DNA of 10,127 bases from Kiritimatiellia bacterium (GTDB lineage: Bacteria > Verrucomicrobiota > Kiritimatiellia > RFP12 > UBA1067), in assembly GCA_016302985.1 (NCBI GenBank), contig JAEDMN010000113.1, positions 1-10,127 of the forward strand, in the 5' to 3' direction. The notes beneath the pieces are model-generated. The model was given only the letters and a program-made list of their open reading frames with translations, did no database searches and was not told the origin of the DNA. The position numbers and the translations under genes are program-made. Positions 1 to 5,933 of this stretch are shown here, in pieces; position 1 is the first letter of the stretch, and each line of letters starts with the position of its first letter.

Positions 1-412
1 CGAGCGCATAGCGCTCCTGACGGCGGATCTTGACGTTCTCGCCCGTCTTCGTGAGGAGCATCTGGTAGTCGTCCTTCAGCGTCTCGGCGATGTCCTTGCC
101 CTCGAGCGCGACCTGCGCCGCGTCCTTGACGAACTTCGCGAAGGCGTCCGTCTTGGCGACGAAGTCGGTCTCGCAGTTGACCTCGGCGAGGGCGAGCGTC
201 TTGCCGTCGGCCGCGGAGGCGAGAGCGATGATGCCCTCCTTGGACTCCTTGTCGACGCGCTTCGCCGCGACGGCGAGGCCCTTTTCGCGGAGGAACTTGA
301 CCGCGGCCTCCATGTTGCAGTCGGTGGCGATCAGCGCCTCCTTGCACGCGCCCATGCCGGCGGCGGTGGCTTCGCGGAGTTCCTTGATCTGAGCAATTGT
401 CGGGGTAGCCAT
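1..412 (-). CDS. tsf: Translation elongation factor Ts (EF-Ts), N-terminal part; cut by left edge
   Basis: EF-Ts is the cytoplasmic guanine-nucleotide exchange factor that recycles EF-Tu-GDP to EF-Tu-GTP. Reading the minus strand from the ATG at 412 gives 137 codons before the window ends. Residues 1-55 form the family's N-terminal UBA-like domain (IKELREATAAGMGACKEAL, then NMEAAVKFLREKG). The EF-Tu contact motif TDFVAKTDAF follows at residues 82-91, with the conserved Asp-Phe pair at 83-84. The start is supported by an AAAGG Shine-Dalgarno core about 10 bases upstream, in a leader similar to that of rpsB (AAGAAAGGTT in both). It lies 68 bases downstream of the rpsB stop, the classical rpsB-tsf order, so the two are probably cotranscribed from the promoter upstream of rpsB. 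The C-terminal dimerisation and core domains lie outside the window. The identity is secure. Confidence 0.97.
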   Translation of the reverse strand, partial: MATPTIAQIKELREATAAGMGACKEALIATDCNMEAAVKFLREKGLAVAAKRVDKESKEGIIALASAADGKTLALAEVNCETDFVAKTDAFAKFVKDAAQVALEGKDIAETLKDDYQMLLTKTGENVKIRRQERYAL

Positions 413-448
413 TGTCTGAAAACCTTTCTTCTTGGGAGGGGGGGGGTG

Positions 449-470
449 CGGGGGAGCTCGCGCTCCCCCG
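449..470 (-). promoter_or_regulatory. rpsB-tsf intergenic hairpin with GNRA-type loop
   Basis: A perfect 9-base-pair inverted repeat (449-457 with 462-470) encloses four bases that read GCGA on the transcribed strand, a GNRA tetraloop. It sits between the rpsB stop and the tsf start and is followed in the mRNA by a run of nine C (438-446), not by U, so it does not look like an intrinsic terminator. It could stabilise or process the rpsB-tsf mRNA, or attenuate reading into tsf. The structure is seen; the role is inferred. Confidence 0.55.
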
Positions 471-480
471 TCCTTCGCAT

Positions 481-1503
481 TTACTCGGCGGCGGGAGCCT
501 CGGCGGCCTTGACGGCGGCTTCCGCGGCGGCGACCTTCTCGAGACGCTTCGCGGCGAGCGCTTCCTTCGCCTTGGCCTCGGCGGCCTCCTTCGCGGCGCG
601 GGCGGCCTGCTTCACGTCGCTGGAGACGCCGGCCTTCGGGGCCTTCGCGCGGGGAGCCTTGGCGGCCTCGCCCTTCATCTCGGCGGCGGCGCGGCGGCTG
701 GCGGCCTTGCGGGCGTCGCGGTCGGCCTTCTCCTGCTCGGCCCTCGCGGCACGCTCGTTGGCGCGCTGCTGCGCCTCCTCGGCGGCGCGGGCGGAGTACT
801 CGTCGTTGGCGGCCTTGACGACCTTGACGATGCCGTTGACGATCATCTCGATGCCGCGGACGGAGTCGTCGTTGCCCGGGATGACGTAGTCGATCGGATC
901 AGGATCCGCGTTCGTGTCCGTGATGGCGACGATCGGGATCTCGAGGCGGGCGGCCTCCTTGACGGCGTTCAGCTCGCGGCAGACGTCGACGATGAAGACG
1001 GCGCCGGGCTTCTCCTCCATGTCGGCGATGCCCGTGAGGTTCTTCTCGAGCTTGGCGAGCTCGCGGCGGAGCATCGAGTTCTCCTGCTTGTGGACGGAGA
1101 GGACGCCGTTGTTCTTGGAGCCGACCGCCTGGAGCTGCTTCATGCGCTTCACGCTGCCGCGGATCGTCTTGGCGTTCGTGAGCGTGCCGCCGAGCCAGCG
1201 CTCGGTCATGTAGAACTGGCCGCAGGCCTCCGCGGCTTCCTTGACGAGCTCCTGCGCCTGCTTCTTCGTCGCGACGAACAGGATCTTCTTGCCGCCGAGG
1301 ATCGTCTTGCGGAGGAACTCGGCCGCCTCGTCGATGAACGTGACCGTCTGCGTGAGGTCGATGATGTGGATGCCGTTGCGCTTGTCGAAGATGTAGGGTT
1401 TCATCTTCGGGTTCCAGCGCTTCGTCTGGTGGCCGAAGTGCAGGCCGGCGTCGAAGAGGTCCTTGAGCGTCAGGCCCGTGGCCTGGGAGGTAGGCATGTC
1501 CAT
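481..1503 (-). CDS. rpsB: 30S ribosomal protein S2 with long Ala/Lys/Glu-rich C-terminal tail
   Basis: S2 is a late-assembling protein of the small ribosomal subunit, needed for S1 binding and initiation. The S2 core covers about residues 1-235. It has the first signature LFDAGLHFGHQTKRWNPKM (16-34), ERWLGGTLTN (101-110), and the second signature region PGAVFIVDVCRELNAVKEA followed by ITDTNADPDPIDYVIPGNDD (167-213). I choose the ATG at 1503, giving 340 residues, because AAAGG lies 9 bases upstream and the protein then begins like other S2 proteins. A TTG in frame at 1512 would overlap that site. Most bacterial S2 proteins are about 240-260 residues. Here residues 236-340 are a low-complexity helical tail rich in Ala, Lys, Arg and Glu, probably a charged single helix or coiled coil. 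No frameshift is seen and the tail is in frame to a TAA stop. It is the first gene of the rpsB-tsf unit. Confidence 0.96.
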   Translation of the reverse strand: MDMPTSQATGLTLKDLFDAGLHFGHQTKRWNPKMKPYIFDKRNGIHIIDLTQTVTFIDEAAEFLRKTILGGKKILFVATKKQAQELVKEAAEACGQFYMTERWLGGTLTNAKTIRGSVKRMKQLQAVGSKNNGVLSVHKQENSMLRRELAKLEKNLTGIADMEEKPGAVFIVDVCRELNAVKEAARLEIPIVAITDTNADPDPIDYVIPGNDDSVRGIEMIVNGIVKVVKAANDEYSARAAEEAQQRANERAARAEQEKADRDARKAASRRAAAEMKGEAAKAPRAKAPKAGVSSDVKQAARAAKEAAEAKAKEALAAKRLEKVAAAEAAVKAAEAPAAE

Positions 1504-1530
1504 TTTGTGCAACCTTTCTTGTCCGTGGAC

Positions 1531-1563
1531 GGGAAACGAAGAGACTCTTTTCCTCGTTTTCCC
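1531..1563 (-). promoter_or_regulatory. Stem-loop in the rpsB 5' leader
   Basis: GGGAAAACGA (minus strand, 1563-1554) can pair with TCGTTTCCC (1539-1531), leaving one bulged A and a purine-rich loop. It ends about 27 bases before the rpsB start, inside the predicted leader. S2 is known to autoregulate rpsB-tsf through the mRNA leader in Enterobacteria. Whether this structure plays that role here is inference; its position fits. Confidence 0.4.
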
Positions 1564-1667
1564 TGGTTAATCCGCTTTGGCGGCGCGGTCTGGACGGACG
1601 CGCACCGTCGTTCGCTTCCGCGCGGCGACGGCCACTCGGCCCTCCCGCGCTCGGAAAACAGAGGAGA

Positions 1668-1696
1668 AGTATATCAAAGCGTTTCGGCCGAGGCAA
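1668..1696 (-). promoter_or_regulatory. Sigma70-like promoter for rpsB-tsf
   Basis: On the minus strand, TTGCCT (1696-1691) and TATACT (1673-1668) are separated by exactly 17 bases, giving 4/6 and 5/6 matches to the sigma70 consensus. Transcription would start near 1662 and leave a leader of about 159 bases before the rpsB ATG. It is the only good -35/-10 pair I see between trpB and rpsB. Confidence 0.65.
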
Positions 1697-1708
1697 GGGC
1701 GATTTTCG

Positions 1709-1755
1709 ACAAAAGAAATCGGCGGCGCGCGGCGCGATCCGCGCATCAGGCGCGC
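1709..1755 (-). terminator. Possible terminator after trpB
   Basis: Just after the trpB stop, a GC-only outer stem of 6 base pairs (1750-1755 with 1725-1730) can enclose an inner 5-base-pair stem (1740-1744 with 1732-1736). A T-rich but interrupted stretch (ATTTCTTTT) follows on the minus strand. This is an imperfect intrinsic terminator. Simple GCGC runs can pair by chance, so the call is weak. Confidence 0.35.
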
Positions 1756-1757
1756 GG

Positions 1758-3134
1758 TCAGCCGATCTTCGGCAGCTTCGCGAAGCTGGCCTCGAGCTCG
1801 GCGTCGGTCGGGACGTAGTCGCTCATCTCGTGGTCGTTGAACTTCTGGTACGCGACCATGTCGAAGTAGCCCGTGCCGGTGAGGCCGAAGAGGATCGTCT
1901 CCTCCTTGCCCTCCGCCTTGCACCGCAGCGCCTCGTCGATCGCCGCGCGGATGGCGTGGCTGGACTCCGGCGCGGGCAGGATGCCCTCGGTGCGCGCGAA
2001 CTGCTGCGCCGCCGCGAACACGCTCGTCTGCTCGACCGCGCGCGCCTCCATCAGCCCCTGCGCGTAGAGCTCGCTGAGGCTCGCGCTCATGCCATGGTAG
2101 CGCAGGCCGCCCGCGTGGTTGGCGGACGGGATGAAGTCGTGGCCGAGCGTGTACATCTTCTGGAGCGGGCAGACGCGTCCCGTGTCGCAGAAGTCGTACG
2201 CATAGCGGCCGCGCGTGAGCGACGGGCAGCTCGCCGGCTCCACCGCGATGAAGCGGTAGTCCTTCTCGCCGCGCAGCTTCTCGCCCATGAACGGCGAAAT
2301 CAGGCCGCCGAGGTTGGACCCGCCGCCGGCGCACCCGATGATCACGTCCGGCTTGACCCCGTACTTGTCCATCGCCGTCTTCGCCTCGAGCCCGATGATG
2401 GACTGGTGCAGCAGCACCTGCGCGAGCACGCTGCCGAGCACGTAGCGGTACCCTTCCGTCGTCACGGCCTTCTCGACGGCCTCCGAGATCGCGCAGCCGA
2501 GCGACCCCGTCGTGCCGGGATGCTCCGCGTTGATCTTGCGGCCGATCTCCGTCTCCATCGAGGGGGACGGCGTGACGGACGCGCCGTACGTGCGCATCAC
2601 CTCGCGGCGGAAGGGCTTCTGCTCGTACGAGCACTTCACCATGTAGACCCTGCAGTCGAGGCCGAAGAACGCGCACGCCATCGAGAGCGCCGTGCCCCAC
2701 TGGCCCGCGCCCGTCTCCGTCGTCACGCCCTTCAGGCCCTGCGCCTTCGCGTAGTAGGCCTGCGCGACCGCGCTGTTCAGCTTGTGCGAACCCGACGTGT
2801 TGCTGCCCTCGAACTTGTAGTAGATCTTCGCGGGCGTGCCGAGCGCCTTCTCGAGGAAATACGCGCGCACGAGCGGCGACGGGCGGAACATGCGGTAGAA
2901 CTTCCGGATCTCGTCGGGGATCGGGAACCACGCCGTGTCGTTGTCCAGCTCCTGCTTCACCAGCTCGTCGCAGAACACGTGGCCGAGCTCCTCGGGCGTG
3001 ACGGGCTTGCCCGTGCCCGGGTTCAGGATCGGCGCGGGCTTCTGCTTCATGTCCGCGCGCATGTTGTACCACGCCGTCGGCGCCTCGTGCTCGGCGAGAT
3101 AGATCTTGTAGGGGACTTCGTCCTGCTTGCTCAT
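1758..3134 (-). CDS. trpB: TrpB2-type tryptophan synthase beta chain (PLP enzyme)
   Basis: This is a cytosolic fold-type II PLP enzyme that condenses indole with L-serine to form L-tryptophan. The 458 residues fit the TrpB2 (trpB-related) subfamily rather than the shorter TrpB1 of about 400 residues. The PLP Schiff-base lysine is K118 in GSNTSGSHKLN; the catalytic glutamate is E140 in TETGAGQWG, with Trp where TrpB1 has His; the PLP phosphate loop is GCAGGGSN (267-274). The long N-terminal segment (EHEAPTAWYNMRAD, then PEELGHVFCDELVKQE) and SYEQKPFRR (169-177) are TrpB2 hallmarks. The ATG is preceded by AAGGAGAG about 7 bases upstream, the best Shine-Dalgarno site in the window. No trpA or other trp gene is adjacent. 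TrpB2 enzymes often act without TrpA and may salvage indole or use another amino-acid substrate; which applies here cannot be read from sequence. Confidence 0.93.
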   Translation of the reverse strand: MSKQDEVPYKIYLAEHEAPTAWYNMRADMKQKPAPILNPGTGKPVTPEELGHVFCDELVKQELDNDTAWFPIPDEIRKFYRMFRPSPLVRAYFLEKALGTPAKIYYKFEGSNTSGSHKLNSAVAQAYYAKAQGLKGVTTETGAGQWGTALSMACAFFGLDCRVYMVKCSYEQKPFRREVMRTYGASVTPSPSMETEIGRKINAEHPGTTGSLGCAISEAVEKAVTTEGYRYVLGSVLAQVLLHQSIIGLEAKTAMDKYGVKPDVIIGCAGGGSNLGGLISPFMGEKLRGEKDYRFIAVEPASCPSLTRGRYAYDFCDTGRVCPLQKMYTLGHDFIPSANHAGGLRYHGMSASLSELYAQGLMEARAVEQTSVFAAAQQFARTEGILPAPESSHAIRAAIDEALRCKAEGKEETILFGLTGTGYFDMVAYQKFNDHEMSDYVPTDAELEASFAKLPKIG

Positions 3135-3159
3135 CTACACACTCTCCTTCGTTCGCCCT

Positions 3160-3188
3160 ATGCTACTATAAAAAGGAACGCGTGGCAA
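3160..3188 (-). promoter_or_regulatory. Probable promoter for trpB
   Basis: TTGCCA (3188-3183, 5/6 match) and TAGCAT (3165-3160, 4/6) are 17 bases apart on the minus strand. An alternative -10, TATAGT (3170-3165), overlaps but has no well-spaced -35. Either would give a leader of about 20-25 bases carrying the strong Shine-Dalgarno site, so trpB appears to be its own transcription unit. Confidence 0.5.
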
Positions 3189-3216
3189 GCCGAATCGTTT
3201 CTATCGGGAGAAATGC

Positions 3217-4386
3217 CTACCGCACGAAGAGCGCCGTTCCGCGGCGGTGGACGAGCACGACGCGTACGCGCCCCACGCCGAACATCGGGCACCCCGGGAG
3301 CCGCGGCGCGCGCCACCGCAGCCAGAGCATGCCGCCGGCCGGGATGCCGGGGCCCCCGCAGTCCGCCGCGCGCGCGGCAACCACCGCCCCCGCCTCTTCG
3401 GGCGGCGCGTCGACGGACGCGAAGTCCGCCCCGTCCCCGCCCCGCCACGCGTCCTCCGCGGGACGCGCCGGCGTCCGGGTCACCGCCCAGTCGAAGGCCA
3501 GCGTCCGCGTCCCCGTCCCCGGGAAGGTCCACTGGCAGGCGGTCCACTCCACCCGCGCGCCGGCCAGCGCCTCCGTCCCGTCGTTGAGCACGTGCAGTTC
3601 CAGCGCCATCTCCGCGCCGCTCGACCCCAGCAGCGAGAGCGTGCACGGACCGTCCCCGCCCTGCGACGCGTACAGCCCGGCCGCCGTCGCGCGCCCGCTA
3701 TCCCGTCCGGCCGACGCCACCGCCTCGCCGTTCCGGAAGGCGTGGAAGCCCGGCACGGTCACGCCGTTCTCCCAGGGCGTGGCCTTCGTCACGCCCGCGG
3801 CCCAGGCGAAGTCCTCGCGGCGGGCCGCGCCCGTGAACGCCGACACGCGCCAGGACCCCGCCGCTCCGTCCGCGGCCGGCGGGGCCTCCGGCTCCGGTTT
3901 CGCCTCCCCGTCCCCCAGCTTCACGGCGGTCAGGTAGTAGTTGCCCTTCACCTCGCCCTCCACGTTGGACCGGATCCGCACGACCCGCACGCCTTCGGAT
4001 TCCGCGAAGGCGAACGTGTTCGTCGCGTAGCGCGTGTAGACGTAGGCGATCGGCGGATCGCGCACGACGAGGTGTTCGGGGTCCGGCCCCGCGAGCACGA
4101 CGAACGGACGGTCCACGCGCGTGCCGCTGCAGTAGGTCACGGTGGCCAGGGAGGTGAGGACGTCCAGCGACACGGGGCTCTCCGCCGCCGAATCGGGCGC
4201 GGCGAACTTGAGCCCCCGTTCGGCACTGAAGGACGTCCCCGCGAACGTCCAGCCGTTAGTCGCCTCCGTCCGCTGGCGGAAGTCGATCCAGACCGCCCCC
4301 TCGAGGAGGAGGCCGCAGGTGCAGAGGAAGACCAGGACCGCCGACGCGGCCCCCGTGGATTTCGTTTTCGGAATGTTGGGTGACAT
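3217..4386 (-). CDS. Exported or membrane-anchored beta-sandwich protein of unknown function
   Basis: I do not recognise a named family. The 389 residues start with a short basic stretch (PKTKS) and a hydrophobic segment at about 14-31, a signal peptide or uncleaved anchor. Residues 33-158 look like one beta-rich domain (NGWTFAGTSFSAERGLKF, then VTYCSGTRVDRPF). A Pro/Glu/Ala linker spans about 160-176. A second beta-rich domain, about 178-380, contains LHVLNDGTEALAGARVEWTA, TRTLAFDW and GGMLWLRWRAP. This order resembles an all-beta module I recall from exported proteins of Verrucomicrobiota and relatives, where the RW motif is usually followed by an Asp-rich end; here that end reads MFGVGRVRVVLV. 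The ATG at 4386 puts the hydrophobic segment at the right depth. Earlier in-frame starts at 4401 and 4443 lie inside or above the TATAAT box. A surface or periplasmic binding role is inferred only. Confidence 0.75.
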   Translation of the reverse strand: MSPNIPKTKSTGAASAVLVFLCTCGLLLEGAVWIDFRQRTEATNGWTFAGTSFSAERGLKFAAPDSAAESPVSLDVLTSLATVTYCSGTRVDRPFVVLAGPDPEHLVVRDPPIAYVYTRYATNTFAFAESEGVRVVRIRSNVEGEVKGNYYLTAVKLGDGEAKPEPEAPPAADGAAGSWRVSAFTGAARREDFAWAAGVTKATPWENGVTVPGFHAFRNGEAVASAGRDSGRATAAGLYASQGGDGPCTLSLLGSSGAEMALELHVLNDGTEALAGARVEWTACQWTFPGTGTRTLAFDWAVTRTPARPAEDAWRGGDGADFASVDAPPEEAGAVVAARAADCGGPGIPAGGMLWLRWRAPRLPGCPMFGVGRVRVVLVHRRGTALFVR

Positions 4387-4392
4387 GCCGGC

Positions 4393-4398
4393 ATTATA
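4393..4398 (-). promoter_or_regulatory. Perfect -10 box abutting the start codon (leaderless configuration)
   Basis: TATAAT on the minus strand ends 6 bases before the ATG at 4386, so the usual transcription start (+1) coincides with the A of the start codon. No Shine-Dalgarno site lies in the six intervening bases (GCCGGC). TTGACG is present upstream, but only 12 bases away, too close for a normal -35. A chance TATAAT is possible; the matching arrangement before the gene starting at 9974 raises confidence. Confidence 0.5.
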
Positions 4399-4449
4399 GC
4401 CCGTCATGCCCGTCAATTGGAGGTCGTGCAACCGAATGCACAACTTTGT

Positions 4450-4464
4450 CCGGCCCGCGGCCGG
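4450..4464 (-). terminator. GC hairpin after the M20 gene, possible weak terminator
   Basis: A perfect 6-base-pair stem CCGGCC/GGCCGG with a 3-base loop begins 4 bases after the M20 peptidase stop. The following bases (ACAAAGTTGTGC) are not U-rich, so it does not meet the intrinsic-terminator pattern. It may be a 3' stabilising hairpin or a Rho-assisted end. Confidence 0.3.
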
Positions 4465-4468
4465 CGCG

Positions 4469-5821
4469 CTATTCGGCCAGCGCCGCGAGGATCTTCTCGC
4501 CCCAGGCCATCGACAGCTCGAACTGGTCGAGGCCGTAGGACTCGTTCGGCGAGTGGATGCGGTCCTGCGGCTGTCCCCAGCCGACCAGCAGCGGCGCGGC
4601 CCCGCTGCAGTCGCGGAGCGTCGACACGACCGGGATGGACGCGCCGTCCCACTGGAACACGGGGCCGCGCGGATCCATCTCCCCGAGCACGTGCGTCGCG
4701 AGGCGGAAGACGGGGGACGCGAGCGGCAGGCGGAAGCCCGACGCCTCGCCCGTGAGGTCCTCGATGAAGAGCTTCATGCCGCGCGGCGCGTGCTGCTTCA
4801 GGTGGCGCTCGACCGCGGCCATCGCGGCGTCGGGGTTCTGCCCCGGCACGAGGCGCATCGAGAGCTTGCCCAGCGCCGCGCACGGGATGACGGTCTTCGA
4901 GCCAGGGCCGCCGTAGCCGGAATGAACGCCGTTGACCTCGATGGTCGGACGGAACGAGTTGCGCTCCGTCGGCGTGAGGCCCTGCTCGCCGCCGACCGGC
5001 GGGCAGCCCATCTCCTGCTCGTAGCGCGCGTCGCTCATCGCGGCCGACTCGGCGGCCGCGCGCTCCTCGTCCGTCGGCGGCACCACGCCGTCGCAGAACC
5101 CGCGCACCGCGATGGAGCCGTCGGGGTTGTGGAGGGAGGCGAGCAGTTCGCACATGCCCTGCGCCGCGTTCGGGGCGATGCCGCCGAACTCGCCGGAGTG
5201 CAGGTCGTGGTCCGCGGCCTCGAGCCGCACCGTGAAGTGGCTGACGCCGCGCAGGCCGGCGACGATCGCGGGACGCAGGTCCGCGGCCGCGCTCGTGTCG
5301 CAGACGAGCAGCACGTCCGCGCGCAGCTTGTCCTTGATCGTCGGCGCCAGCTTCGCGAGCGCCGTCGAGCCGCTCTCCTCCTGGCCCTCGAGGACGACCT
5401 TGATGGTCGGGACGCGCGCGCCGGACGCGAGCAGCTTCCGCATGCCGCACAGGAGCGAGAACCACTGGCCCTTGTCGTCCTGGGCGCCGCGGCAGTAGAC
5501 GCGTCCGTCGGCCTTCAGCGTCGGCTCGAACGGCGGCGTCTCCCACTTGTCCAGCGGATCCGCGGGCTGCACGTCGTAGTGTCCGTAGACGAGCACCGTC
5601 GGCGCGCCCTCGCTGCCGGGACGCTGCGCGAACAGGACCGGCGGCGTGCCGAGCAGGCCGGGCGCCTGCATGAGCTCGGCCTTGAAGCCCATCGGCGCGA
5701 GCCACTTCTGGATCCACGTCGCGCAGACGAGGCAGTCCCGCAGCCTGACGGGATCGGCACCGACCGTCTCGAACTTCAGCAACTCGAAGTATTCGTCCAG
5801 GATCGTCTGCGGAATCGCCAT
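4469..5821 (-). CDS. M20 family metallopeptidase (dipeptidase-like)
   Basis: M20 enzymes are cytosolic two-metal (usually zinc) hydrolases that cleave dipeptides or acylated amino acids. The 450 residues hold the full metal set in order: H81 and D83 in YGHYDVQP, bridging D115 in GAQDDKG, the general base and metal pair E148-E149 in EGQEESGS, D175 in VCDTSA, and H423 in RIHSPNE. The lid/dimerisation domain is about 190-310 (DHDLHSGEFGG at 204-214, HSGYGGPGSK at 300-309). The DLHSG and CDTSA motifs and the length resemble the CNDP-like dipeptidase branch more than DapE or ArgE; the substrate is unassigned. No signal peptide is seen. The ATG at 5821 has a GAGG site 9 bases upstream. The frame is open further upstream through the tandem repeats but offers no better start. 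It lies 112 bases after hydG with no promoter seen between, so cotranscription is likely. Confidence 0.92.
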   Translation of the reverse strand: MAIPQTILDEYFELLKFETVGADPVRLRDCLVCATWIQKWLAPMGFKAELMQAPGLLGTPPVLFAQRPGSEGAPTVLVYGHYDVQPADPLDKWETPPFEPTLKADGRVYCRGAQDDKGQWFSLLCGMRKLLASGARVPTIKVVLEGQEESGSTALAKLAPTIKDKLRADVLLVCDTSAAADLRPAIVAGLRGVSHFTVRLEAADHDLHSGEFGGIAPNAAQGMCELLASLHNPDGSIAVRGFCDGVVPPTDEERAAAESAAMSDARYEQEMGCPPVGGEQGLTPTERNSFRPTIEVNGVHSGYGGPGSKTVIPCAALGKLSMRLVPGQNPDAAMAAVERHLKQHAPRGMKLFIEDLTGEASGFRLPLASPVFRLATHVLGEMDPRGPVFQWDGASIPVVSTLRDCSGAAPLLVGWGQPQDRIHSPNESYGLDQFELSMAWGEKILAALAE

Positions 5822-5834
5822 CGGATGAAACCTC

Positions 5835-5926
5835 TCGGTAGGGGGCGACGTCCCGTCGCCAAGGGAATCGGTAGGGGGCGACGTCCCGTCGCCAAGGGAA
5901 TCGGTAGGGGGCGACGTCCCGTCGCC
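5835..5926. repeat. Tandem 33-base palindromic repeats (2.8 copies) between hydG and the M20 gene
   Basis: Two identical 33-base units (5835-5867 and 5868-5900) and a third truncated copy of 26 bases (5901-5926) run head to tail. Each unit begins TCGGTAGGGGG and carries the inverted repeat GGCGAC-5 bases-GTCGCC; the two full copies end AAGGGAA. The copy next to hydG can form an extended 8-base-pair stem (GGGGCGAC/GTCGCCCC). The transcript would contain three consecutive hairpins without U tracts. The period is a multiple of three and the frame stays open, but no start codon suggests translation. Candidates are a REP-like dispersed palindrome expanded in tandem, or mRNA stabilising or processing hairpins. 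The array looks too short and spacer-free to be CRISPR. Confidence 0.9.
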
Positions 5927-5933
5927 CCGGTGA

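Noticed and set aside
1504..1512. TTG start for rpsB at 1512
   Set aside because: It lies within the ribosome-binding region; the ATG at 1503 has correct Shine-Dalgarno spacing.
412..1818. 468-codon open frame on the plus strand opposite rpsB
   Set aside because: Low-complexity Gly/Leu/Arg/Asp translation typical of the antisense of a GC-rich gene; rpsB on the other strand is certain.
1567..3072. 501-codon minus-strand frame overlapping trpB
   Set aside because: Arg/Ala/Gly-rich shadow in another frame of trpB with no family motif; trpB has all its catalytic residues.
1830..3587. 585-codon plus-strand frame across trpB and the next gene
   Set aside because: Antisense shadow rich in Arg, Leu, Val and Asp; spans two real genes and an intergenic promoter.
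5835..5926. CRISPR array
   Set aside because: The units are directly adjacent with no unique spacers, and no cas gene is present.
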